Shown: positions 1 to 8,859, numbered from the stretch's first letter. The stretch is DNA of 23,293 nt from Proteobacteria bacterium UBA1858 (GCA_002338385.1 DDIE01000034.1:80045-103337), one strand, 5' to 3'. Numbers and translations are program-made. Notes: a model not told the origin generated them from the letters alone.

Positions 1-262
1 CCAGCCGCTGCAGGCGGTTTTTTTTAATGCCCGTGATCGGACTCGCTTCGCCCTGCCAAAAATAGCCATGATGCACCAACAAGGCATCGGCACCCCACTC
101 GCATGCGGCCTCTATGCAAGCCAAGCTGGCGGTGACCCCAGTGGCTAATTTTGTGACTTGCTGGCGCCCCTCGACTTGCAACCCATTGGGACAGTAATCT
201 TTGAACTCTTGGACGCGTAAATAGCGATCAATATAGTCGACCAGGTGTGATAATTGAGGCAT
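1..262 (-). CDS. Nif3/YbgI-family dinuclear metal protein, N-terminal part
   Basis: This is the first 87 codons of a gene that leaves the window at base 1. The translation starts MPQLSHLVDYIDRYL and contains the family motifs NGLQVEG (near residues 28-34) and LLVHHGYFW (near residues 64-72), whose histidines bind a metal in Nif3/YbgI/YqfO proteins. The family is often labelled 'GTP cyclohydrolase I type 2', but its cellular job is not settled. The ATG at 260-262 is the natural start because the family's N-terminal helix begins directly after it. It is divergent from the DegS-type protease gene, with 109 bases between the two starts. The same pairing beside hisC is known in Pseudomonas. The family call is secure; the function is not. 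Confidence 0.88.
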   Translation of the reverse strand, partial: MPQLSHLVDYIDRYLRVQEFKDYCPNGLQVEGRQQVTKLATGVTASLACIEAACEWGADALLVHHGYFWQGEASPITGIKKNRLQRL

Positions 263-371
263 GGCGTTTCAGCTTGTGTGGCAACGTGATTAAAGTTGGA
301 CAAAAATAACACATCTTCTGGTAAACACTACTTACTGCAGTTTAGAAATTGCCATGTTAGGGTGCGACAGC

Positions 372-1508
372 ATGATATCTAAGAAATCCTTGCAATTTTT
401 TGCCCAATCCATCGGCGTCGGTGTAGTAGCCGCTGTATTGTTGATTTTTCTATCCGATGGCAGCCAGTCCCCATTATCTGCCTGGTGGCCAAAAAATACT
501 TCATCATCTGGTCCTTATTCCTATGCTGAGGCGGTGGCACGAGCGACCCCAGCGGTGGTCAATATTTACACCAAAAAACAAATTCGCGGCACACGCCGAC
601 TATCCAGTAACAATCCACAAATTAACCACCTGTTGCGCAATCTGTATGGGCAAGCGCCAGACCGTACCGTCATTAGCCTCGGCTCGGGAGTGATAGCAAG
701 TCCTGACGGACACCTGTTGACCAATCACCATGTAATTGAAAATGCCCAGGAAATAGAGGTTTCAACCATTGATGGCCGCCAGTTCAAAGCCTATGTCGTG
801 GGCGTTGATCCGGATACCGATTTAGCCGTCCTGAAGATTGATGCCGAGCAACTGCAAAGTATCCAATTGGGTGACTCAAATGCGCTTAATACTGGCGATG
901 TGGTGCTGGCGATTGGTAACCCGTTTGGTCTGGGGCAGACCGTTTCACAGGGTATTATCAGTGCGACCGGACGCAATCAACTGGGCATTAATGTGTTTGA
1001 GAATTATATTCAAACAGATGCCGCCATCCATCCCGGTAACTCAGGGGGAGCATTGATTAATGCGCGTGGTGAGCTGATCGGGATCAATACTGTAACCTCC
1101 TTCAGCAGTGGTAGTTCTGTAGGTATTGGCTTTGCTATCCCCAGTATGCTTGCCCGTGAAATGATGACCGATATGATCAATCACGGTCGCGTCCTGCGTG
1201 GCTGGCTCGGAGTGCGTGTACAAAATATCACGCCACAATTATCGGAATCTCTAGCCCTCAACGTTAGCAAGGGGGCTATTGTCTCGAATGTCATCCAAGA
1301 CAGTCCCGCACACACTAATGGGATTCGACTGGGGGATGTGATCACTGGTATTGATGACCAGCCGATTATCCATGAGCGGCAAGTGTTGAATGCCGTGATT
1401 AGTTATCGCCCTGCCGAGCAGGTCATCCTGCATGGTCTGCGCCAGGGTAAAAAAATTAGTTGGAAGATTGAAGTCGGACAGCGACCCATTTATGGCTCGT
1501 CTTATTAA
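372..1508 (+). CDS. degS: DegS/AlgW-type periplasmic serine protease with one PDZ domain
   Basis: Membrane-anchored HtrA-family protease. In the known family, DegS/AlgW senses misfolded outer-membrane proteins through its PDZ domain and cuts the anti-sigma factor RseA/MucA to release sigma-E. From the start chosen here the protein has 378 residues: an N-terminal membrane anchor (about 10-28), a trypsin-like domain and a single PDZ domain (about 275-370). The catalytic triad is visible as His120 (TNHHVI), Asp150 (DTDLAVL) and Ser224 (GNSGGAL). One PDZ domain and a membrane anchor argue for DegS/AlgW rather than DegP. An upstream in-frame ATG at 354 exists, but the ATG at 372 has an AGGG ribosome-binding site at good spacing. 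It converges on hisC. No rseA, mucA or rpoE is visible, so the sigma-E role is inferred from family and context. Confidence 0.92.
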   Translation: MISKKSLQFFAQSIGVGVVAAVLLIFLSDGSQSPLSAWWPKNTSSSGPYSYAEAVARATPAVVNIYTKKQIRGTRRLSSNNPQINHLLRNLYGQAPDRTVISLGSGVIASPDGHLLTNHHVIENAQEIEVSTIDGRQFKAYVVGVDPDTDLAVLKIDAEQLQSIQLGDSNALNTGDVVLAIGNPFGLGQTVSQGIISATGRNQLGINVFENYIQTDAAIHPGNSGGALINARGELIGINTVTSFSSGSSVGIGFAIPSMLAREMMTDMINHGRVLRGWLGVRVQNITPQLSESLALNVSKGAIVSNVIQDSPAHTNGIRLGDVITGIDDQPIIHERQVLNAVISYRPAEQVILHGLRQGKKISWKIEVGQRPIYGSSY

Positions 1509-1528
1509 CTTCTCTCTAACTTATTTGA

Positions 1529-2617
1529 TCAGCTGCTGAGCGCGTGTTCGAGCGCCTTGAGTAGAGCCTGATTCTCCTCGTCGGTGCCCACTGTCACCCG
1601 CAAGCAGTTGGCTAAGCCGGTCTGCTTGCTGACGTTCTTGATGAGTACTTTTTGCGCGAGCAGCTGAGTGTAGACATGCTCCGCCGAGTGGGATTGCAGT
1701 CTGATAAGTAAGAAATTGGCCTGACTAGGAAATACTGTGAGTGTAGCCAGCGCGGACAAACCACGGGCGAGTAACTCTCTCGATTGACAAATTTTTTCAG
1801 CCTGCTGAGCAAACACGGGATAATTCTGCAGAGCAAACTGCATGGTCATCTGGGTGAGACAGTTTATGTTGTAGGGCAGACGTATTTTGTTGAGCTCTGC
1901 GATCAGCTCATGGGCCGCCGCCAGCCAACCAAATCGCAAGCCAGCCAGACCCAGTTTAGAGGCGGTGCGTAGCAGCAGCATATTAGGATATTCATGGATT
2001 TGATTAACCATGCTGGCACTGGCAAATGGGCCATAGGCCTCATCGATCACGACCAAACCCTGACTGGCTGTCAAAATTTGTTCGAGGTCTTTACGCGACC
2101 ACAAATTAGCCGTGGGATTGTTTGGATAAGCGAGGAAAATTAATGCCGGATCGTGTTCCTCTATAGCGGCCAGCATCGCGGCCTGATCGAGTTCGAACTG
2201 GTCATCTAATGGCACACAATGGCAATCGACCCCCAACATTTCAGCAACCAGTTGATACATCGAAAAACTAGGGGTAACGGTAAGCACTGCAGCGCCCGGT
2301 TTGGCTATCGCCAGGACCAATAACTGAATTAATTCATCAGAACCATTACCCAGCAGGAGGGCAATATCTTCGTGCTGAGGTCCGAAGCACGCTTGCAGCT
2401 GATGCTTGAGGCCCTCAGGATCGGGATCGGGATAACGATTGAGCGTGGCGTGGCTGAGATACTGCAACCACAGCGCGTTGATTTCAGCTGACCACTGATA
2501 GGGATTTTCCATGGCATCCAGCTTGACCAAGCCGCTCGCATCGGGCACCTGATATGCACTCATCGCCGCCAACTCAGGACGCAATCTAGAAAAGTGATTT
2601 TTGCTCATGGATGACAT
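1529..2617 (-). CDS. hisC: Histidinol-phosphate aminotransferase
   Basis: PLP-dependent class I/II aminotransferase of 362 residues. It converts imidazole acetol-phosphate and glutamate to histidinol phosphate in the cytoplasm. Visible fold-type I landmarks are YPNNPT (about 164-169), IDEAY with the cofactor-binding Asp192, and the PLP lysine Lys221 in TASKLGLAGLRFG. It lies 26 bases downstream of hisD and is the last gene of the minus-strand run. Its start could be the first ATG or the ATG three codons later (MSKNHF). HisC enzymes can also transaminate aromatic keto acids. That matters here because a DAHP synthase lies two genes upstream, so a double role in histidine and phenylalanine/tyrosine synthesis is possible but not shown. 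Confidence 0.95.
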   Translation of the reverse strand: MSSMSKNHFSRLRPELAAMSAYQVPDASGLVKLDAMENPYQWSAEINALWLQYLSHATLNRYPDPDPEGLKHQLQACFGPQHEDIALLLGNGSDELIQLLVLAIAKPGAAVLTVTPSFSMYQLVAEMLGVDCHCVPLDDQFELDQAAMLAAIEEHDPALIFLAYPNNPTANLWSRKDLEQILTASQGLVVIDEAYGPFASASMVNQIHEYPNMLLLRTASKLGLAGLRFGWLAAAHELIAELNKIRLPYNINCLTQMTMQFALQNYPVFAQQAEKICQSRELLARGLSALATLTVFPSQANFLLIRLQSHSAEHVYTQLLAQKVLIKNVSKQTGLANCLRVTVGTDEENQALLKALEHALSS

Positions 2618-2643
2618 TAACCGGCATACTTCCCTGCGCCAAG

Positions 2644-3945
2644 CTATTTTTTACCTCGATATTCTGCAGAGCGTGCGTGCGCAGTCAGTCCCTCACTGTG
2701 AGCAAGCGTACTGGCCACGGTGCTCAGTATTTCCGCGCCTTGATTTGAGCAATTCAATATTGATGTGCGCTTTTGAAAATCATATACCCCGAGAGGTGAC
2801 GAAAAACGCGCGGTGGCGCTGGTGGGCAATACATGATTTGGCCCAGCACAATAATCACCGAATGCTTCCGGCGTGTGATGACCCATGAATACCGCGCCGG
2901 CATGCTTAATCTGTTCCAGTAATGTCTCCGGGTCAGCCACGGCCAATTGTAAATGTTCGGGCGCAAGACGATTGCTGATGTGTGCGGCCTGTTGCAGATC
3001 ATCCACCTTCACCAAGCTACCAAAATTTTGCATCGACTGGCGAATAATTTCACTCCGTTCCAAACTAGGTAGAAGGTCATTCATGGCCTGTTCGACTTGA
3101 TCTAAGATATCAGCGGAAGTGGATAACAGCGTGGCCCGCGCCAGCACATCATGTTCTGCTTGGGAGAATAAATCCATCGCAAGCCACTCTGGATTGGCCG
3201 ACTCATCACATATCACCAGCACTTCAGATGGACCTGCAATCATATCAATACCCACCTTACCAAATACCAAGCGCTTAGCAGTGGCAACGTAAATATTGCC
3301 AGGCCCGACTATTTTGTCTACCGCAGGCACGGTCTCGGTACCATAGGCCAGCGCGGCCACCGCCTGGGCACCACCGATGCGAAAAACACGATCAACACCG
3401 GCAATGGCGGCGGCAGCTAAAACGGTCGTATTAGTCTGTCCATCTGGCGTAGGTGCGACCATGATGACTTCTTCAACACCTGCGACTTTTGCTGGCACAG
3501 CGTTCATGAGGACAGATGAGGGATAGGCAGCGGTTCCGCCTGGCACATATATACCCACTCTGTCTAATGCGGTAACACGCTGGCCTAGGGTCGAATTATG
3601 GTCGTCAGTGTAACGCCATGAGGCAAGCTTTTGCTGCTGAGCATAGTCATGAATGCGTGCATGGGCTTGCTCTAAAGCTGCGCGTTTGGGTGCATCAATT
3701 GTGGCCAGAGCGGCTTGAATTTCTGTGGCTGAAACTTCCAGCTGCGCAGCACTGGCCAGAGTCAAACGATCGAACTGTTGCGTATAGTCGAGTAACGCCT
3801 CATTGCCGCGTGTGCGAATCGCATTGATAATCTGCTGGACTGTTTGGGTAACATCATCATCTTGGTCTTGATCAGACGCAACAAAGGCATTGAACTGTGC
3901 CTCAAAATCAGATGACTGGCTATCGAAACGACGAACTTTGAGCAT
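2644..3945 (-). CDS. hisD: Histidinol dehydrogenase
   Basis: Zinc enzyme that oxidises L-histidinol to L-histidine in two NAD-dependent steps, the end of the histidine pathway. The 433-residue length matches the usual size. Active-site and zinc residues known from E. coli HisD are all present at a constant offset: Gln262 and His265 (SQAEHD), Glu330 and His331 (APEH), Asp364 (AFGD) and His423 (LTAH). The open frame extends 31 codons further upstream, but that part overlaps the end of the DAHP synthase gene. The start at 3945 (MLKVRRFD) gives the family N-terminus and has an AAAGG site nine bases before it. It is 11 bases from the upstream aroG stop and 26 bases from hisC, so one transcript is likely. 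Confidence 0.97.
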   Translation of the reverse strand: MLKVRRFDSQSSDFEAQFNAFVASDQDQDDDVTQTVQQIINAIRTRGNEALLDYTQQFDRLTLASAAQLEVSATEIQAALATIDAPKRAALEQAHARIHDYAQQQKLASWRYTDDHNSTLGQRVTALDRVGIYVPGGTAAYPSSVLMNAVPAKVAGVEEVIMVAPTPDGQTNTTVLAAAAIAGVDRVFRIGGAQAVAALAYGTETVPAVDKIVGPGNIYVATAKRLVFGKVGIDMIAGPSEVLVICDESANPEWLAMDLFSQAEHDVLARATLLSTSADILDQVEQAMNDLLPSLERSEIIRQSMQNFGSLVKVDDLQQAAHISNRLAPEHLQLAVADPETLLEQIKHAGAVFMGHHTPEAFGDYCAGPNHVLPTSATARFSSPLGVYDFQKRTSILNCSNQGAEILSTVASTLAHSEGLTAHARSAEYRGKK

Positions 3946-3956
3946 GTCGTCTGCCT

Positions 3957-5018
3957 TTATACCTGCGCGCTTCTGCGCTGACGAACTGCCGCGGCGAACT
4001 GTTCCAGCAAGTCCACTGTATCCTGCCATCCCAGACAAGCATCAGTGACACTTTGGCCATAAGTTTCAGCCTTACCATCAACTACATTCTGACGGCCTGC
4101 CACCAAGTGACTTTCGATCATGACGCCGAAAATTCGCCGCTCACCCGCAGCCATTTGTTGGCAAATATCCGCACCGACTTCGAGCTGTTTTTCATGTTTC
4201 TTCTGACTATTTGCATGACTGCAATCAACCATAACTAGCGCTGGTAAATTTGCCTTAGCTAGACTGCTACATGCATAGTCAATACTCGCTGCATCATAGT
4301 TTGTTGTTTTGCCACCGCGCAAAATCACATGACAGTCACTATTGCCCGCGGTCGAAAATATCGCAGACTTGCCGTGCTTAGTGACAGACAAAAAATGATG
4401 CGGTCGGGTAGCCGAGCCGATTGCATCAACAGCCACTTGCAGGCCACCATCAGTGGCATTCTTAAATCCGACTGGGCAGGACAGACCTGAGGCTAATTCA
4501 CGATGCACCTGACTCTCTGTTGTGCGTGCACCAATCGCTCCCCAGCTGACCAAATCTGCTACATACTGCGGGCTGATTAAATCCAGATACTCGGTGCCTG
4601 CTGGCATACCGGAATTGTTTAAATCCAGTAATAATTCGCGTGCTAGACGTAAACCTTTATTAATTTCAAAACTGTTGTCGAGGTTAGGATCATTGATCAA
4701 GCCCTTCCAGCCCACCGTTGTACGTGGCTTTTCAAAATAAACCCGCATAATAATCAACAAATCGGCGCCTAATTTTTCGCGTATTGCGGCCAAATTTTTA
4801 GCATATTCGTGAGCAGCAACGGTATCGTGAATCGAACATGGTCCAACCACCACGACTAAGCGGTCATCTTCACCGGCGAGTATGTTGTGAATGTCTGCCC
4901 TGGCTTGATGAACTGTAACGGATGCCTGTTCAGATACAGGAAACTCAGCATGCACCTGAGAAGGTGTGCTGACTTCTTTCATTTCTAGGATGCGCAGATC
5001 ATCGGTTTCGAATTTCAT
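3957..5018 (-). CDS. aroG: DAHP synthase, type I, AroG-like
   Basis: Condenses phosphoenolpyruvate with erythrose 4-phosphate to DAHP, the first step of the shikimate pathway. The 353 residues align with E. coli AroG almost without gaps. Metal and substrate residues fall at identical numbers: Cys61, Arg92, Lys97, Lys186, Arg234, His268, Glu302, Asp326. Residues of the phenylalanine feedback pocket of AroG are also kept (Asp6, Asp7, Pro150, Leu175, Leu179, Ser180, Phe209, Ser211). I therefore infer a Phe-regulated form, but Tyr sensitivity cannot be excluded. The start has an AGGA site at good spacing. The gene lies 17 bases after hisG and 11 before hisD, inside a histidine operon, which is not its usual place. 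Confidence 0.95.
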   Translation of the reverse strand: MKFETDDLRILEMKEVSTPSQVHAEFPVSEQASVTVHQARADIHNILAGEDDRLVVVVGPCSIHDTVAAHEYAKNLAAIREKLGADLLIIMRVYFEKPRTTVGWKGLINDPNLDNSFEINKGLRLARELLLDLNNSGMPAGTEYLDLISPQYVADLVSWGAIGARTTESQVHRELASGLSCPVGFKNATDGGLQVAVDAIGSATRPHHFLSVTKHGKSAIFSTAGNSDCHVILRGGKTTNYDAASIDYACSSLAKANLPALVMVDCSHANSQKKHEKQLEVGADICQQMAAGERRIFGVMIESHLVAGRQNVVDGKAETYGQSVTDACLGWQDTVDLLEQFAAAVRQRRSAQV

Positions 5019-5035
5019 TGGTGTGTCCTGTGTAT

Positions 5036-5668
5036 TTAGTTAGCAATAGCCGCTTTAAATTTCTCAACTACATTTTGCAGTGTATCAAAACTCACTTTCA
5101 GAGATGCTTTATTAGCCACCAGTCGTGAGCTAATGTCCTCGATATGTTCGAGCGGCTCCAATCCATTGGCACGCAGCGTGTTACCGGTATCTACTAAATC
5201 GACAATAAGATCAGCCAGCCCGGTAATCGGCGCCAGTTCCATGGAACCATACAGTTTAATGATTTCGACTTGTTTGCCCTGCTGTGCAAAATATTGTTGG
5301 GCGGCATTGACATACTTGGTTGCCACTTTGAGGCGTTGGCCGTGGCTGGATGGCATATTTCTGCCCGCCACCATCAGCTTACATTTACAGATGCCCAGAT
5401 CCAAAAGCTCGTACAGGCCGTCACCGCGCGACTCCATCAGCACGTCCTTACCCGCAATACCCAGATCCGCTGCACCATATTCGACATAAGTCGGCACATC
5501 TGTCGCCCGTACGACCACCACTCGCACCTGTGGATTTTCAGTATCGATCAATAACTTCCGCGTGTGAGCGAGATCCTCCACCGGCGCCATGCCCATTTTC
5601 TTCAGTAATGGAATAGTGTCCTTGAGGATACGTCCCTTTGAAATTGCTAGTGTTATTTGCGTTTTCAT
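5036..5668 (-). CDS. hisG: ATP phosphoribosyltransferase, short form
   Basis: Catalyses the first step of histidine synthesis: ATP plus PRPP gives phosphoribosyl-ATP. At 210 residues it is the short form, lacking the C-terminal regulatory domain of the roughly 300-residue enterobacterial enzyme. Short HisG works in a complex with HisZ, a histidyl-tRNA-synthetase-like regulatory subunit. No hisZ is in this window, so it should be elsewhere in the genome. Visible motifs are AISKGRI near the N-terminus, YGAADLGIAGKD (about 64-75) and the PRPP-binding stretch LVDTGNTLRANGLEP. It starts six bases after the murA stop, so the two are probably cotranscribed. Confidence 0.96.
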   Translation of the reverse strand: MKTQITLAISKGRILKDTIPLLKKMGMAPVEDLAHTRKLLIDTENPQVRVVVVRATDVPTYVEYGAADLGIAGKDVLMESRGDGLYELLDLGICKCKLMVAGRNMPSSHGQRLKVATKYVNAAQQYFAQQGKQVEIIKLYGSMELAPITGLADLIVDLVDTGNTLRANGLEPLEHIEDISSRLVANKASLKVSFDTLQNVVEKFKAAIAN

Positions 5669-5674
5669 CTGCTT

Positions 5675-6934
5675 TTAGCTTGCTATTCTCTCTATTCTTG
5701 CGCCAATTTGAGAAAGTTTTTGTTCGATGCATTCATAGCCGCGATCAAGGTGATAAATGCGATCCACCAGTGTCTCTCCCTCAGCCGCCAGGGCCGCTAG
5801 AATCAGACTCGCTGACGCACGTAAATCAGTCGCCATGACCGGCGCACCTGTCAGGCGTTGTCTGCCTGTGACCACTGCAGTGTTGCCCTTTACGCTGATA
5901 TCCGCTCCCATACGTTGTAACTCCTGCACATGCATGAAGCGATTTTCAAAAATATTCTCAGTAATTGTTGCGGTTCCCGAGGCAACCGTATTCAGCGCCA
6001 TAAACTGCGCCTGCATATCGGTTGGGAAGGCGGGGTATGGAGCGGTGCTAATACTAACACTTTTTGCGCGCTTGCCACGCATATCGACATTTATCCAATC
6101 CTCACCCGTATCCAGATAGGCGCCGGCACTCTCTAATTTACGTAATACTGAGTCGAGTGTTCTTGGGGCGGTATTTGTCACCTTTACCTGTCCTTGCGTA
6201 ATGGCAGCTGCTAACAAAAATGTGCCCGTCTCGATTCGATCTGGCAGCACCCGGTAGTGACAGCCCGTTAAATTTTGACAGCCTTGAATAATGAGGCAAT
6301 CACTGCCAATCCCCTCAATCTGGGCACCCATGGCAGATAAACAATGGGCCAGATCAGTGACCTCAGGCTCACGCGCAGCATTTTCTATGGTCGTGATTCC
6401 ATCGGCAAGTGTGGCGGCCATTAACAGATTTTCTGTGCCTGTGACCGTGACCGTATCTAATACGATATGCGCACCCTTGAGACGAGCTGCATGCGCCTTG
6501 ATATAGCCGTCTTCGACCGTGATATCTGCACCCATGGCTTTGAGGCCCTCGATGTGCAAATCGACGGGCCGTGTGCCAATCGCACAGCCCCCCGGCAGAG
6601 ACACTTCAGCCTGACCAAATCGCGCCAGCAGTGGGCCCAGCACCAGGATGGAAGCACGCATCGTTTTGACCAATTCATAGGGCGCAGCGTAATGCTGGAT
6701 GGACGCACTATCAATGTGAATGGTGTGGGTTTTGTCCTGCCGCACAGTGACACCCATATCTGCCAGCAAGGCCATGCTGGTGTTAACATCACGCAAGCGC
6801 GGCACGTTATCGATCGACATCGCACTATCTGCCAAAAGAGCGGCCGCTAGGATCGGTAATACTGCATTCTTAGAGCCAGAGGCAATGACAGTCCCCTGCA
6901 GCGGCTGACCGCCTGACACTATGAGTTTTTCCAT
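5675..6934 (-). CDS. murA: UDP-N-acetylglucosamine 1-carboxyvinyltransferase
   Basis: Cytoplasmic enzyme of the first committed step of peptidoglycan synthesis. It transfers enolpyruvate from PEP to UDP-GlcNAc. The 419-residue length is standard. The catalytic loop Cys is present as Cys117 in LPGGCAIGTRPVD, the residue that fosfomycin modifies, so the enzyme is of the fosfomycin-sensitive type. Lys22 of the SKNA motif and the FPTDMQAQ motif are also visible. The start has an AGGA-like site (AGGATTGGT then ATG). Downstream it is almost contiguous with hisG. Upstream, 112 bases separate it from mlaC. In related genomes that space holds mlaB and bolA, but no such genes are visible here. Confidence 0.97.
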   Translation of the reverse strand: MEKLIVSGGQPLQGTVIASGSKNAVLPILAAALLADSAMSIDNVPRLRDVNTSMALLADMGVTVRQDKTHTIHIDSASIQHYAAPYELVKTMRASILVLGPLLARFGQAEVSLPGGCAIGTRPVDLHIEGLKAMGADITVEDGYIKAHAARLKGAHIVLDTVTVTGTENLLMAATLADGITTIENAAREPEVTDLAHCLSAMGAQIEGIGSDCLIIQGCQNLTGCHYRVLPDRIETGTFLLAAAITQGQVKVTNTAPRTLDSVLRKLESAGAYLDTGEDWINVDMRGKRAKSVSISTAPYPAFPTDMQAQFMALNTVASGTATITENIFENRFMHVQELQRMGADISVKGNTAVVTGRQRLTGAPVMATDLRASASLILAALAAEGETLVDRIYHLDRGYECIEQKLSQIGARIERIAS

Positions 6935-7046
6935 ACCAATCCTATTAGATATACCAGCACTTGAGACTACAGGCGCGCTTAATTTTCGCTACCAAGGAGT
7001 TCCTCGGTCAGCAGCTCTTAGTAGAGATACTCCCGCAGAGATGTGA

Positions 7047-7676
7047 CTAGGTCGCTTCGGGTGTTGGCTCGAAATTGGTATTTTTTATACGCTCGATGAG
7101 TGCATCCAGTGAGGTCTCGCTTATCTCACGACCAAAACTACTACGGAAATTCTTTACCATACTTAAGCCGTCAACGATCAAATCAAATGCTTTCCACTGC
7201 GTATCTTTTTGCTGCCTGAACATATAGTCAACATTAAGTGGGGCACTGCCAGACAGAGACACTTGGGTTTTGACTCGGTAAAACTTACCCTGCTGTTGGT
7301 CTTGGTTCGGCAGGATTACAATTTCAGCATCACCAAAGTCGGCTACCGATTTAGCATACGTTCGGATCAGCATTAATTTGAACTGCTCTACAAAATCGGC
7401 GCGTTGTTGCTCGCTGGCCGTTTTCCAATGCTTACCTAGAATGAGTTTGCCCATGGATTGAAGATCAATGATCGGCAACACAATCTGGTTGACTATGGAA
7501 TCGACAAATTCTGCATCATTGCGAATACGATCTGCATCTTTATTGATGATTTCCAATAACTCTGCTGATGTTTGTTCGACAATAAGCTCTGGTGTTTGTG
7601 ACTGCGCATGCAGTGAGCCCATCAACAGCCACACAAGACAACTGATAGATAGACCTGAGAGGAAAAACTTTTTCAT
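7047..7676 (-). CDS. mlaC: MlaC-type periplasmic phospholipid-binding protein
   Basis: Soluble periplasmic shuttle of the Mla system. It carries phospholipid between the outer-membrane MlaA complex and the inner-membrane MlaFEDB ABC transporter. The 209 residues begin with a classical signal peptide (MKKFFLSGLS, a hydrophobic core, predicted cut after LHA at residue 24). The rest matches the Ttg2/MlaC domain, including FKLMLIRTYAKSVADF and the LIVDGLSMVKNFRSSF stretch near the C-terminus. The start has an AAGGA site at good spacing. What is odd is the context. mlaF, mlaE and mlaD should lie directly upstream, but upstream is a 226-base gap and then a divergent antiporter gene. Either the transporter is encoded elsewhere or this MlaC works with another partner. 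Confidence 0.93.
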   Translation of the reverse strand: MKKFFLSGLSISCLVWLLMGSLHAQSQTPELIVEQTSAELLEIINKDADRIRNDAEFVDSIVNQIVLPIIDLQSMGKLILGKHWKTASEQQRADFVEQFKLMLIRTYAKSVADFGDAEIVILPNQDQQQGKFYRVKTQVSLSGSAPLNVDYMFRQQKDTQWKAFDLIVDGLSMVKNFRSSFGREISETSLDALIERIKNTNFEPTPEAT

Positions 7677-7757
7677 CTGACATCCTTATTTTTATGCTGA
7701 GAGCGTATGAGATTGGTGATTTTGGCCAAATCTCTGTAGCTCTCATGTTATGCATTA

Positions 7758-7786
7758 ATGATACGTGTTCTTTCTAAAATAGTGAA
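7758..7786 (-). promoter_or_regulatory. Candidate sigma-70 promoter for mlaC-murA-his run
   Basis: Read on the minus strand, TTCACT (-35, four of six consensus bases) is followed by exactly 17 bases and TATCAT (-10, five of six). It lies about 80 bases before the mlaC start in the divergent gap. Found by eye; no transcription data. Confidence 0.4.
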
Positions 7787-7867
7787 CTCATGCCAAACAC
7801 ATTTGCGCATCTTTAGGTGCGTCCTTAACTATAGATAGCGCCAAATCCATTAGTTCAACGAAATATG

Positions 7868-7873
7868 TATAAT
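7868..7873 (+). promoter_or_regulatory. Candidate -10 box for the yrbG-kdsD-lpt operon
   Basis: A perfect TATAAT lies 29 bases before the yrbG start codon in the gap between divergent genes, which is a good distance for a start site near 7880. No good -35 hexamer is seen at 16-18 bases, so the promoter would need an activator or other contacts, or the match is chance in AT-rich DNA. Confidence 0.4.
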
Positions 7874-7902
7874 CAGATTTTTCAAAGCACATAGACCTGC
7901 CA

Positions 7903-8856
7903 ATGTTGTTGATCAGCCTGAGCCTTATGTTTGGCTTTATCTTGCTCATCTGGAGCGCAGATCGTTTCATCAGTGGCGCAATGGGACTGGCTTATCACCT
8001 CAATTTACCGCCTCTGGTAATCGGGATTGTGATCGTCGGTTTTGGCACATCCGCGCCAGAGCTGCTGGTGTCAACAATGGCTGCTCTGCAGGATTCTACG
8101 GGTCTGGCGCTGGGTAACGCCATCGGCTCCAATATTACCAATATCGCACTGGTACTGGGTGTAACCGCCTGTTTGACGCCTCTGGTGGTCAAACAAGCTA
8201 TATTCCGGCGTGAATTCCCACTGCTGGTCGGCGCGACATTATTTACTTGGTTACTTATTCGAGATCAATTGCTTTCCACCTTAGAAGCATCTGCCATGTT
8301 GCTGTTGATGTTTGTTTTGCTGGCAGTTATGGCACAGTCGGCAAAGGATGATGATCCGCAAGACAAAGCTGCGGACACGCCGTCTTCGCCGATGGGTAGT
8401 GTATTTTGGTTACTGCTGGGCCTGACTCTACTTATTATGAGTTCGAATGTGCTGGTACAAGCGGCTGTTGATCTGGCAGTGTTTTTTGGTATCTCTGATG
8501 TGGTGATTGGTTTAACGATCATCGCCATCGGCACCAGTTTGCCCGAATTAGCCGCCTCAGTCACAGGCGCACTGAAGCATCACACTGATCTGGCCGTCGG
8601 CAATATTATCGGTTCAAATATTTTTAATACCTTGGGTGTTATTGCTGTACCGGGACTCATAACCAGTGTCGCAATCCCTGCGGAACTATTGAGTCATGAT
8701 TTTGTTGTCATGCTGGCATTAACCATAGCATTGATTGTGTTAGCATTTATGACTCGCAAAGCGGGTGGCTTGGCAAAATTCAGCGGTTTTTTTCTGATTA
8801 GTTGTTTCATCGCTTATCAGGTCAGTTTATATTTGCGGACTGTAACGAGCACCTAA
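7903..8856 (+). CDS. yrbG: Calcium/sodium antiporter of the CaCA family (YrbG)
   Basis: Inner-membrane cation exchanger of 317 residues with the inverted two-half structure of the CaCA superfamily. Each half has the two signature motifs: GFGTSAPEL (46-54) with GNAIGSNI (71-78), and AIGTSLPEL (208-216) with GNIIGSNI (233-240). The acidic residues of the GTSxPEL motifs form the cation site. About ten membrane segments are apparent, with a polar loop at about 147-165. It is the first gene of the KDO/LPS transport cluster, as in E. coli (yrbG-kdsD-kdsC-lptC-lptA-lptB), and ends three bases before the kdsD start. Its ribosome-binding site is weak. The ion is inferred from the family; the physiological role of YrbG is not well established. 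Confidence 0.93.
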   Translation: MLLISLSLMFGFILLIWSADRFISGAMGLAYHLNLPPLVIGIVIVGFGTSAPELLVSTMAALQDSTGLALGNAIGSNITNIALVLGVTACLTPLVVKQAIFRREFPLLVGATLFTWLLIRDQLLSTLEASAMLLLMFVLLAVMAQSAKDDDPQDKAADTPSSPMGSVFWLLLGLTLLIMSSNVLVQAAVDLAVFFGISDVVIGLTIIAIGTSLPELAASVTGALKHHTDLAVGNIIGSNIFNTLGVIAVPGLITSVAIPAELLSHDFVVMLALTIALIVLAFMTRKAGGLAKFSGFFLISCFIAYQVSLYLRTVTST

Positions 8857-8859
8857 CTG

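Noticed and set aside
5133..5489. 118-codon open frame on the plus strand inside hisG
   Set aside because: It lies fully antisense to a well-conserved hisG, has no recognisable domain, and its composition follows from the codons of hisG.
6935..7046. Remnant of mlaB or bolA between mlaC and murA
   Set aside because: All frames on the minus strand are short and no residue pattern of a STAS or BolA domain could be read, so I do not call a pseudogene.
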